Source of the DNA: Chlamydomonas reinhardtii
Taxonomy: Eukaryota > Chlorophyta > Chlorophyceae > Chlamydomonadales > Chlamydomonadaceae
DNA length: 64,000 bases
Assembly (NCBI RefSeq): GCF_000002595.2
Contig: NC_057005.1
Span: forward strand, 5,269,235 to 5,333,234
Direction of reading: 5' to 3'
Positions 11,870-22,600 of this stretch are shown piece by piece. Each line of letters opens with the position of its first letter. The stretch's first letter is position 1. The notes beneath the pieces are model-generated. The model ran no database searches. It was not told where the DNA came from and worked only from the letters and a program-made list of their open reading frames with translations. A program made the position numbers and the translations under genes.

Positions 11870-12329
11870 GGTTGCGAGGGGAAGCAGTGTCAGGCTAGAC
11901 ACGCAACCAGGAAGAGAAAGAGCAAGGGGCGAGTCGCTCGCTGAAGTCGCAGGAGCGGGCGGAATGACTCCAGGGCGAATTCAGAAAACTAAACTGGTAA
12001 ACCGTGCCCTTCACCCATCTGCATGCTTCCAGCTATTTCATACCCAATGAACTAAACTATACAGCCTGAGGGCCCCAAGCAACGTGGAGACCCCCCGGCA
12101 CGAACCCTGCGTCAGCACAAAACAGTGCGACCGCGCCGGACTCTCCGCCGGTCAGCGGCGATTGCTAATACTTCCTAGCTCCTGGTCATCTGCCGGAAAT
12201 CTCCAACATATTGAAATCACGGCATTTTCCGCAGCTTGCACGGTGCACTATGTCCGGCCAGGGCATGGCTCCCTTGATGAGAAAGCGCGTATGATGTAGG
12301 CCGCCTTATGCCAAGGGGTGAATCCCTGC
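11870..12329. promoter_or_regulatory. eS19 upstream region
   Basis: 460 bp between the eS19 start codon (-) and the target-site duplication of the LINE. It should carry the eS19 promoter and 5'UTR. No other feature is seen. Confidence 0.35.
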
Positions 12330-12338
12330 TCATAACCG

Positions 12339-15300
12339 GTGGCCGGCCCTTAAACGGGCTGCCGCCACGTCCGCCAACCGCCTGAGCCGGGAAGCTGTTA
12401 CGAGGCGTGTGGCCGCCAGCCAGCGGGAGGCGGCCGCGCTTGAGGCGGCGGCAGCAGCAGCCGCCGCGGTGGAGGCTGGCGGTGATGTGCAGGTGGCGGC
12501 GCAGGCGGCCGTGCGTGCGCGATGCACGGCGGCGGAGGCCGCCGTGGCCGCGGCCGCCGGCGCGGCGCGACGTACGCGCCACGCGTGGCTGCGTGGCGGC
12601 GAGAAGCCCTGCCCTCTCCTCACGCGCATGCTGCGGCCGGCGGGTGGGCCGCGCGTGATTGCCAAGTTGAAACAGCCCGATGGCACCACTACATCCGACC
12701 CCACGGTCATGGGGCAGGTGATGGCGCGGTACTGGAGGGACGTCAGTGCCGCGCCGCCGCCCGCTCCAGACGCCCGCACGCAAGTCCTGGATGCGCTGCA
12801 ACAGCACGGGCGCCGGTGTACAGCCGAAGAGGCGGATCAGCTGGGGCGGGTTGCGGTCTCGGCGGCGGAGGTGCGCGCGGCGCTAGCCGCTGCGCCGGCT
12901 GGGCGCGCGGCGGGCCCTGACGGCATACCGGTGGAGTTATACCAACACTATGACAGTGAATTTGCGCCGGTCCTAGCGGATGTGTTTACGGCGGTGGGGG
13001 AGGGGGCTGGGGTGCCTGACGGGCTCCTGGATGGCGTGTGGTCTTTCTTCTTTAAGTCGGGCGACCCTACCGAGCCCTCTAATTATCGCCCCATCACGCT
13101 GACGGATACCGATTACCGCACCCTTGCCCGGGTGTTGTGCTTGCGACTGCAACCGGTGTTTGGGCGTATCATTGACCCTGAGCAAACTGCGTTTCTGACG
13201 GACCGTCGCATTGCCGATAACGTCCTCTTGCTCCAACTTACTCCTGGCCTGTTGAAAGCCGCCAAAAAGGCACCGGCTGTGGCGGCCTTCCTCGACTTTT
13301 ACAAGGCGTATGATACGGTGGACCGCTCTTTTCTGCTCGCGTGTCTGGAGCGCATGGGCGTGGGGGCGGGCTTTCTTACGTGGGTGTCCCGCCTGTTAAC
13401 TGATACGCGTGGGGCGGCGTTGGTGAATGGACGTGTGTCAGGATGGGTGCCGTTGATGGCGGGCGTGCGGCAGGGCTGCCCGTTGGCTCCGCTGCTCTAC
13501 CTCGCTGTGGCACAAGCCCTCCTGTCATGGCTACGCAGCCGGGGGCATGGTGTGCTCGCTAACCTTGCGTCGGTGCTGGCGTCCCAGTATGCGGATGATT
13601 GCACGCCGTTTCTAGAGGGGTTTCAGGCGGTGCCGGGGTTCCTGGCGGACATGGATGTGTTTCGGCGGGCGTCTGGACAACGCTTAAACATGACTAAAGT
13701 TGAACTGATGGTGATGGGGACGGTCGGCGGTGCTGGCGCCCTACCGGCCGGCATGGCTGGCCCGCCCCTGCCCCCTGGCTGGCGTGTGGTGCCGGCGGCC
13801 AAGTCACTAGGGGTGCATTACGGGGATTGGGGCGCACTCTCCCCACCAGTTACGTTTGAGGCCGTGTTGGGGGTGCTGAGCAAAATCGCGCGCATGCCCG
13901 TGTCCATGTTTGGTCGGGCGGCCGCGGCGTCGGCTTATGCTTTGGGCAAGGTCCTGTATCATTTGGAATTTGCGGGTCTTCCCCAACTGTACGTTGTTGA
14001 CCGGCTGCTAGCCAGGGTAGCGGCGGTGGTGGATCGGCGACTGTCGCCGGCCCAGTTTGATGCCAACCCCCAGGCACGCCCGCCTGGCCTCTCCATTGAA
14101 CTTATGTAACTGCCTCCGGCGGTGGGGGGGGCGGGCCTGTTACCGCTGGTGCCGCATGTGAAAGCGCGGCAAGCCGGTCTCGCGGTACGGTGTGTGTTGG
14201 GTGTGTGTGGTCTGCTGCCGTACGTGCCCCCGTGGACTCGGGTCGCGGCGGCGTGGCTGCGCCAGGTGCACCCGGCGGCAACGCCCCTGCGTTTGTTGGT
14301 GCGGGGGGCCGCGGACCGTGTGCTGAATAAGCCGCTCACCCCGGCGGGCAAGCCGTTTGTGCGCCTGCTGAAAGCCATGACTGAATTGCCCGCGGTGACT
14401 CTTGTGGCGCCGCCCGAGCCGGGCGCGTGGGTGAGTCATGTGCCGTTGTGGGCTAACCCGGCGCTGTGTGAGGACGGCCGCACGTGGGAAGTGGCGTTCG
14501 CGGATTGTTCGCTCTGCCGGGACTGGCGTGTGTGGGCCAGCTGGTTGCAGCGCATGACGGCCTGAACGAACTGCGGCAGGCATTGACACGCCCTTGGGCG
14601 GAGGGCTCCCGGTTTGGTGAAGCGTGTGTGACTGCTGTGTGGCGGCGGGTGCTGCGCTGGAGCACGCGAGCGCGCCTGCCGTCGCCCCTGCCGGGGCCGG
14701 CGTCGCCTCAAGAGGCGGCCGACCGGTTTGCGGCGGCGGTGGCCCTTCTCCCCGCTGGCTGGGCTGCCGCCGCGCGTGCCGCCCAGCTGGCTCGGGGGCT
14801 TGCCGCCGCGCTGCCGCTCCCGGCGGCCGACATCGTGAGTGCTACGGCGGAGTCGGTGCAACAGGTGGTGCGGGGGCTTGGCTGGTTGCAGTGCGGGGGG
14901 CCGCCCGTCCTGCTCACTGCCTACACGGTGCAGGTGGGGACCGTGCTACAAATGGCTCCACAGTTAGCCGCCCTGAAGGCTAAGCATTTGCAGTATGTGT
15001 GCGATGCGGGTGTGTCGGGGGTGGGGGCTGCCCTGGCGGCGGGGGCTTTCGTGTGCACCTTGGACCGCTTGTGGTCGCTGAAGTGGGAGAATCATCATAA
15101 GGAAGCGCTGTGGCGTGTGGCCGCCAACGCTTGCTGGGCGTTCCCACGGCATGCTAGCGAGCGGGCGCGAGGCGTTGCTGTTGACCCGTGTTGGGCGTGT
15201 GGGGTTGACATGCAGGATGGGGACCGGCGTCACTGGTTTTGGGACTGCACTGTGGCGCTGTCCCTGCGGGAAAACATGGGAATGGCTATGGGTTTCGTGC

Positions 15301-16016
15301 CAGAGGATGCTCTAAGTGCCTTCTCTCGTGAGGAGTTGTGGTTGGTGCGCCCGCCTGCGGGGCTTGCGCCACCTGTGTGGGATGTGGTGTGTCTCGCTGC
15401 TATGTCTGCCCTGGACTTTGGTCGGCAGCGTATGGTTATGGCCGGGCTGGCGGCGCGAGCGAAGCTGCCGTCGGCCCGGGTGCTGAGCGTTGGACTTGCC
15501 GTCGCAGCTGACTTCTGGGGTCGGCTCCAGACGTTTGTGACTTTGGGTATCAGGCCGAAGGGTTGGGACACTGTGCCGTCTGCGCATCCTTTCATATCTC
15601 GGGCTGTTGGTGACGGCATGGTTTTGCGCTTGCCGTATGACGCTGATTCCCCGCCTCCCTCGCCGTGAGAGGTTGTGCGTGGTTGGTGGCTTTGTGTGTG
15701 GGCAGGTTGCACGCGTGGGCGACCGTTCTAGTACCTGGACGCTTGCGCCCTGGTTAGTGCGTGCGCTGTGCGTGTGTCCTGCGGCCTAGACGTTTCCCGG
15801 CACTTCTGTGCCTAGGCTTGTGACGTTGAGGCACAGCGGTGGGGCTCTGGCGGGTTGAGGCTTGGCTAGGACTCACTGTGCGCGGAGTCACACGGACTTT
15901 GCCCGCGGGAGGGTTTGCAGCAAAGTCGGGGTTGGTGGAGTCATGTTGGGCCCTGATAGCATGTGATGGCTCGGCGTCTTCGGGTGCTGGGACTGTCCCC
16001 TCTGTAACATCCGCAT
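12339..16016 (+). mobile_element. 5'-truncated L1-like LINE, about 3.68 kb
   Basis: The element carries one long reverse-transcriptase reading region (12.34-15.67 kb) and a 3'UTR with TGTAA at 16003-16007. It is flanked by the 9-bp direct repeat TCATAACCG at 12330-12338 and 16017-16025, which sets the ends. The reading frame is already open at the first base and there is no endonuclease domain. The copy is therefore 5'-truncated within ORF2, as is common in target-primed insertion. Domain order (RT, then a C-terminal CxxC...HxxxxC zinc knuckle) and the RT sequence fit the L1 group. The boundaries rest on one 9-bp match, so they are probable rather than proven. Confidence 0.82.
12340..15668 (+). 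pseudogene. LINE ORF2 remnant: reverse transcriptase with C-terminal zinc knuckle
   Basis: RT blocks are clear in order: GPDGIPVELY near 12.91 kb; NYRPITLTDTDYRTLARVL near 13.08 kb; FLDFYKAYDTVD near 13.29 kb; GVRQGCPLAPLLY near 13.46 kb; and the catalytic YADD at 13588-13599. A CWACG...HWFWDC zinc-binding motif lies near 15.19-15.25 kb. The frame runs from the truncated 5' end to a stop (TAA at 14107-14109). It stays open in the same frame to 14565, and the rest of the C-terminal part (to 15668) is in another frame, with the change between about 14.48 and 14.56 kb. Only two lesions over 3.3 kb indicate a young copy. It could not mobilise itself because the endonuclease is missing. Confidence 0.9.
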
Positions 16017-16025
16017 TCATAACCG

Positions 16026-16807
16026 AATTTCACGCAACTCAAAGCGGCCATTTTTGGGTGAGGGCGATGGGCCTTGCGGGCTCCTGCACAGCCCGTCCCA
16101 GCAGCCCAGCCAAGAGCCCAGCGCCCTTCTGGCCTTGTCCTCACCATCATCCCTCACTCCTAGGCCCCCTTTCCTCAGCTCCCGGCCTCGGTCCTCACTC
16201 TTCAGCCCCCTGCGCTCAGCCTCCGCCCCGCCGCCCACTGTACGCAGCTGTTCTCATCCCCTGTCCTCAGCCCCAGACCCCAGTCCACAGCTCCCACCAC
16301 CAGCCCCCATCAGCTGTACTCGGCGTCCGTCCTGAGCGGCTCAGTCCCAACCAGTGCGCCCATCCACAGCACGCTGTGTTACGCACTACGGTACAGCACC
16401 GCGCACAAAAATGCTACAGATCTGACCCCTGCCCTTGTTTGTTCAACACCAGCTATGGCGGCACAAGTACTTCCACGTGCGGGTTGAAGGTGTGTCGACA
16501 CCGAAAGCGCGTACCAAAGTGTCGTCCAGATTCCAGAAGCATGTAAGTTTTTGCTCATCACTGCTCGCCTTGTCGGGCACGGGCAGTGACCTCACTACTG
16601 CCTTGCCTTCCGCATGCAGTGCCTGCTTTGCCATCTGCTGCTGCCCGGGCAGATGGGCACTGGGGTCACCTGCTGAGCACGCAGGGGTGAGCACCCCTAT
16701 GCGCGTGCGGGCCCGCGGCACACGCACACTCCAGACAACGCAGCTGCATGCAGCCACATACCCATACCTGTCACCCGCACCTCAGGGTGGGAGTAGTGGG
16801 GGACTCC
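16026..16807. other. Intergenic; one possible orphan exon
   Basis: Mostly Pro/Ser-type low-complexity DNA (16.08-16.34 kb). A segment at about 16452-16541 has a CAG acceptor before it and a GTAAGT donor after it. It reads LWRHKYFHVRVEGV in one frame, but I could not link it to any other exon. It may be a decayed gene piece. Confidence 0.3.
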
Positions 16808-17274
16808 CAGGGTTGCCTAGTACGCGACCCTCTCTCCATAATACGCGTATTAATACAGCGTACTAGGATTCCTAGTACAGTACGGTAAAATACGGTGCAT
16901 AATACGCTGGGCCAGGAAATCCGGGGGGAAGCCGACGCAAACACGACACGCGTGCCCGCACCATGCCCGAATCGGTGTGAATCTGGATTTGCGCGGTCAT
17001 AGTCTTCTAGCGGAACTTCCTTCAACTTATTATACTCATATTGCTATAAGAAAACACAGCTGCAGTGCGGAGAGCAGCCATGGTTCGCAAACTTCGACGG
17101 ACATCCTTTCCAGCACCCCTCGCGCCCCTCGCCCAGCCACGGCGCTGCCACGGCCCACCCCGCTGGTTTCCCCAGCACAACGTATTTTCCAACGTACTAG
17201 CCGACGAGGGCAGCGTACAGTACGTAGTACAGTACGTAGTACATAGTACGCGTACTACGAACTAGGCAACCCTG
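16808..17274. mobile_element. hAT-like MITE, 467 bp, with palindromic subterminal region
   Basis: Perfect 14-bp terminal inverted repeats CAGGGTTGCCTAGT at 16808-16821 and 17261-17274. They are flanked by the identical 8-bp target duplication GGGACTCC (16800-16807 and 17275-17282). Just inside the left end lie two perfect palindromes, AATACGCGTATT (16840-16851) and the hairpin GTACTAGGATTCCTAGTAC (16860-16878). The right end is built of repeated GTAC/TAGTAC units (17215-17260). There is no transposase. The ends and the duplication length are those of hAT elements. The terminal sequence differs from the MITE at 4932, so the two belong to different families. Confidence 0.9.
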
Positions 17275-17282
17275 GGGACTCC

Positions 17283-18293
17283 GGACTCAGGATAGCTGTT
17301 GCTGCTGTTGCCAGGGTACATCCGCTCTGGTCTACGTACGCATTAGTTCCGCAACACTCGTCAATAATGGAATGACTAAAGGACGAGAAACTTGCCGCGC
17401 AGCTTGGCTCCTGAACACATGCCCTTGCCCATCATCATTCTTCCAGCGACTTCGTATTCACCTAGAGTTTGAAAACCCCAAGCAACGAAGCCCCTGCGGA
17501 ATGGGTAGTGCGAAGGCTCTTAGTCACCTGTCTCAGCATGCCGAAGCCGCGGGTTCTATCGCGGCCAGCACGACGCGCTATGTCCGCCAATGGCATTTAC
17601 AGAGTTGTTGCAAAGTGGGTGTTCCCTGATGACGTGGGTATCACGCCTCTAGGCGGCGTAGGCGCATCTCACACCTGCGCTTACTGTACGGCCACGTCCC
17701 TCTACGTGACTGTAAACGGCACAGACCGTGGCCCAGACAGGGCGGCCACCTTTTCCGCGTGGGGCCCTTGCTTTTCAATGCACAGCAGTCATGATGACAG
17801 CCTCAAATAAACATAATCTGGTAGAGATTGTTGAGGTAGGGAGTGGTATTGCGCGCTCGCTTAGGTGGCGTGGAATTGCGCAGCTCGCTGGCAGAGGTCT
17901 TGGCATAGGCGGGGCATTCGGTCCTGCGGTGGTGTCACAGGCCACTTGGCAATGTGCAGCCAAGGCACTTAGCAAAGATAAGGGACCAGGGAGGGGGTCC
18001 GCTGTAAAACCAGTAACGCTGTCGTCACCGTGAACGAAGACCACCCACTGCGGGCACGCCAGCATCTGCTGGTACGCCCCATGGCAGGGCACTGGAAGCC
18101 CACCTCAGTAATGCCTTGGGTTCCGGCTTCCGCACTCATAACACTATACTATTGAACACACATATGCTTATTCATCTACGCACACGCGGGATACAAGTCC
18201 GGCGATTCCCTTAATTCATCCCCAGTCGGAGTAAGACCTTCTTGGTTGTCAGTTAAAGACACAAAATGAACCATCACTGTTAATTCACCTAGT
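17283..18293. other. Intergenic, CDPK upstream region; possible gene remnant
   Basis: A frame of 113 codons (17469-17810, with an internal MPKPRVLSRPARRAMSANGI) and an overlapping frame from a CAG acceptor at about 17453 are open here, but neither has a recognisable motif or partner exon. The final 150 bp before 18294 should contain the CDPK 5'UTR. Confidence 0.3.
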
Positions 18294-19606
18294 ATGGGTG
18301 CTTGCGCCTCTAAGGGAGGTCCCGACGAGGGACACGATGCCTCGTTGCGGACGAGAGCGGCGAGCGAGAATGGGGTCTCATTATCAAAACTGCTTGGCCT
18401 ACCTGAGACGGGCGTCTCGGCTGAGCAAGCTGCTTGCAGCGTTTGCGCACAGAAGCGTACAAATGTTCGGAGCGCAGGCCCGCCGTCCAGCTCCACCGGC
18501 AGCGCTAACTCAGCTGCGCGCAATTCTCCTGGTGAATTTGGCGTGAAGTACGCGGATGTGGCACGGCCAGCCCAAATTGGCTCATTGGCAAAGGCTCGCT
18601 TAACTGACACTGCGCGACAAGAGGACATCCCAGAAGTCAGCTGTGTTCCTGAGAAGCGTTTCAGCGGGTATACGCAGCTGCAGGTCCATCGCGGCTTTAC
18701 TTCGCCTCGGCTGGTGCCTGCGCCACCAGGCGCCGACGGCAGGGCAGCGGCGCCGACGGCAGGGCAGTGTCCAGACTTGTCGAGCACTCGGCTTCCTTCG
18801 CTTCCTGCCTCTGACTCCACCACCGCCGCCTCCTGTCAGCCTACACTTGTAACAACCACGGCCACAACCACCAACGCCACGAACGTGGTTGCCAGCACCG
18901 TCGCAGCCAGCGGGGGCGTGGTCAGCGGGGATGCTGAAACAGGCGACTCCGCGGACCCGTCTTCCTCATCACCAGAGCAATGGGTGCTCCGGTCCGGACC
19001 GCCCATTGAGGACGACTACGCGTTGGGTCGTGTGCTGGGCCAGGGAAGCTATGGTGTGGTGCGGCTGGCCACGCGGCTTTCCACGGGGGAACCCGTGGCG
19101 GTGAAGACCATCCAGAAAACGGGACTGGTCTCCAACCCGACGTCGCTTTCAGCGCTGCGGCGTGAGGTGGAGATCCTTCACCACCTAGCCGGGCACCCAC
19201 ACGTGAGTGGTACAGGAACTTGTACGTTTGCAGTTGGACCCGGCGCCTCGATCAAAGGACAACGGACACCGGGAAGGCAAGACGCAGGTGCGCCCTTTCG
19301 ACTCGTGCTGAGGTCTCTCCTTGCCTCATTGCGCGTGCAGATTGGCCAGCTGTACGGCGCATACGAGGATTGCAAGTGCCTGCACCTGGTGATGGAGCTG
19401 TACGAGGTGAGGCCTGGCGTAAGGCATGGGGCTGTGTGCTGCGGGTGGCCTGCAGCGTGCTGAGAACACAGGCAACATCACACTGTGCCTACCTGCTTCG
19501 CCTTCGTAGACGCATACCTCCGACTGTGTTGAAGAGCATCGTGCATGTATGAAAACGATATGTGGTTGTTAAAGAGCACAAATGGTAGAAACACACGAAG
19601 ACCGCG

Positions 19607-19637
<31 letters not shown>

Positions 19638-22600
19638 CACTGTTGGTGCGGCAACGCAGGGCGGTGACCTGTACGATGCGGTGGTGGGCGTCGGCCGCCA
19701 CAGCGAACGAGCAGCGGCGGATGTAATGCGGGCCGTGCTCACCGCCATCGGCTACTGCCACGCTATGGGCGTGGCGCACAGGGTGGGTGGCAAGGTGTCT
19801 CGGGAAATGATACCAGGCCAAATCTGGGAGCAGGCCTTGACGCATGCAACCCGTGTGGCTCCCCTAGCCTGCCCCTGAAGTCAACGCTGTGTCACATTGC
19901 TGCCGCAGGATATCAAGCCTGAGAACTTTATGCTGTCGGCACCCACACAGCAGCAGAAGGTGGAGGCAGAGGCTGCGTCCGCAGCGGCAGGGGGCGACGG
20001 CGGCTTGGCGCTGGGCATCGGCGCGCGGATCAAGCTGATAGATTTTGGACTTTCCTGCTTCTGCGCAGGTCCGTCATCAATAGCATATTTTGGGCTGGGA
20101 CCGGGGTAACGCTGCTGCACTGCAGAGGGATGCAAGGGCCGGACTGTTAAACTGCAACAGTTTTATGTATCTCAGCCCAATGGCCTCGGTGTCCGGTGCA
20201 CACGCAGACGAGTCGACGCTGCGGGACGCGGTGGGAACGAGCTATTACGTGGCGCCCGAGGTGCTGGAGGCCAACGGCTACGGCCGCGCGGCGGACGTGT
20301 GGAGCGCCGGCATCATCCTGCACGTGCTGCTGGCGAGTCGCGGGCAGGGCACACACGGGGCGGGCTGAGCACGTGACACTGGAAGGAGGTCACGGTTTCT
20401 GGGCGGGCGGCTTGTCCATCTTTGTCATAAATGTTCTGACCTCTCGCGCGCTTGTCGTCCTCCTGCAGTTGGGCTATGCGCCGTTTAACGGCGCGGACGA
20501 CAAGGAGATCCAGCTGTCGGTGCTGAAGGTGAGGGGCGCAAGCAGCTTCCATGAATGCCACGTCCTTGTGCGCGTACGTCACTGCCGCTCCTGCGTCCGC
20601 TAACAGTCGCTTACCTCCTGCCTGCCGTGCTGCCCCCAGGGCGTGCCTGACTCCACTGGCGACCCGCTGTGGACGTCGCTGAGCCCCGCGGCGGTGGACA
20701 CGCTGGCCGCCATGCTGGACCGCAACCCTGCCACACGGTGAGCGGCTGGGCGCTGCGGACGCGGGCGCAGGCAGTTTCCGTGTGCACCTCACCTGGGACC
20801 TTGGGCTGCAGGGGTGCAGGGCTGACGTGCCGCTCCCTTGGGCCCCCGCGTGTGCCCCTTGTGCCCCCCGCAGCGCCACCGCGGACCAGGTGCTGTCGTC
20901 GCCGTGGCTGGGCCGCACCGCCGCCGAGTGCACGGCGCCCAGCACGCCGCTGCCCGGCGTTGTGTCGGAGCGCCTGCGCAAGTTCGCCAAGCTCAACTCG
21001 TTGCAAAAGGCAAGCCGCTAGTTGCACACCCGCATTTTGAAGCCGGTTGCGGTGCTGCTTGGCAGCATAGGGTGTGCTGGTTGGGGCCGTGGTGGACGTC
21101 AGACGACTGGTAAGAACTCAGACTGGAAATCTGCTTGATTGGGTGCTGCAGGAGGCCCGGCGGCTGGTGGCCACCGCCATGCGTTCCGAGGAGGTGGCTG
21201 GGCTTCGCGCCGCGTTCAAAGCGCTTGACCTGGACGGGGACGGCAAGCTGAGCGCGGAAGAGCTGAGGGTGAGTGAGGCACTGGGTAGGTGCAGGCGGGC
21301 AGGGGCACCGCTGCAGGATGCGGTGCGTTTCGCCTGCATACAGATGACCTACCGGTGATCGTGCATACGGTAATCCAGCAGCATTCAACGCGGGCTCGAA
21401 TCTCGCAACCCCGTGCAATTAGACTTGACGTTGCTGCCGGCTAACCGGACACAGGAGGGCCTTGCTCGCCAGGAGCTGCCTCGCGGTGCCCCCGTGGGCA
21501 TGGAGGCGGTGGCACCGCTGGTGCCCACGCCCCGCGGCCAGCTGCTGCGGGAGCGCGAGATGCGGGAGCTCGTGGCCAGGTGCGTCGGGTGGTTGGGGAG
21601 GCGCGCGCAGAGGGGCATACACCAGACTGCGCGATGCTTCGGACAGTAGCGTCACCGCCAGATGCGGCAGCACGAACCGGTGCCGTGCTGCACGTACTGA
21701 CGCAAGAGGCTGTTGGTCGTGGGGCTGCCACAGGTCCGACCTGGACGGCGACGGCATGTTGGACGAGTCCGAGTTCCTGGGTGCCGCGCTGCCCACCGCC
21801 GCCATCACACGCGCTGCCGCCGCCACTGGCGAACCCGTGGCGATGGCGGCGCTGGCGCGCGCGTCAGTGGGCAGCGTGGGCGGCCGCAGCACCGGCACCG
21901 TCAGGCTGGCGCAGAGCCCCTTGGGGGCAGCCAGTCCGAGCGTGCACGGCGGCAGCCTCGCGGCGCCGGGCCGCGCCCGCAGCCACAACCCGCTGGCGGC
22001 GGCGTTCGCTGCGCTGGACAAGGACGGCAGTGGCTTCATCACCGCGGACGAGATTGAGGCGGTGCTGGCGGCGCACCACCCCAACGGCCGCGCCCACGGG
22101 CCGGACGTGCAGGTGCGGCGGGCGTTCCCATGCGTTGCCGATTTGCTTTGTGTATGCCTTGTTGGGCTTCAGAACGTGGGTTGGCAGCGGCTGACGGCGT
22201 GCCTGGGTCGCTGTGTGCAGGCGATGCTGGCGGCTGCGGACACGGACGCGGACGGGCGCATCAGCTACGAGGAGTTCCTGGCCATGCTGCTGGCGGCGGA
22301 GGACGGCGCAGGCGACTTCCTAGGCGGCGGCGGCAATGGCGCGCCGCAGGCACCGGCGCCCGCGCACCAACCCGAGTCGCAATCGCAGCCGCTGCCGGCG
22401 CCGGCACAGCTGCAGCAAATAGCTGGGCCGCAGGGCCAGAAGCACCAGGCGGCGGAGGAGCAGCGGGAAGCCCACAGCCTCTCGCAGCCGCTGCCTCAGG
22501 TGGTTGCAGCTGCGCAGCCCAAGTCCCCGGTCGTGAAGGAGCCCGTGGTCTCATGCCAAGCACCAGCAGCACCAGCAACTGCAAAGCCGCCTTTGCCGCC

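Noticed and set aside
20336-20338. A GT donor at 20337 for CDPK exon 5
   Set aside because: It leaves phase 1 and puts exon 6 out of frame; the GC donor at 20333 preserves HVLLLGYAPF.
21388-21412. A GCTCGAATCTCGC run resembling a tRNA T-loop
   Set aside because: No acceptor stem, anticodon arm or A-box could be folded around it; it lies in a CDPK intron.
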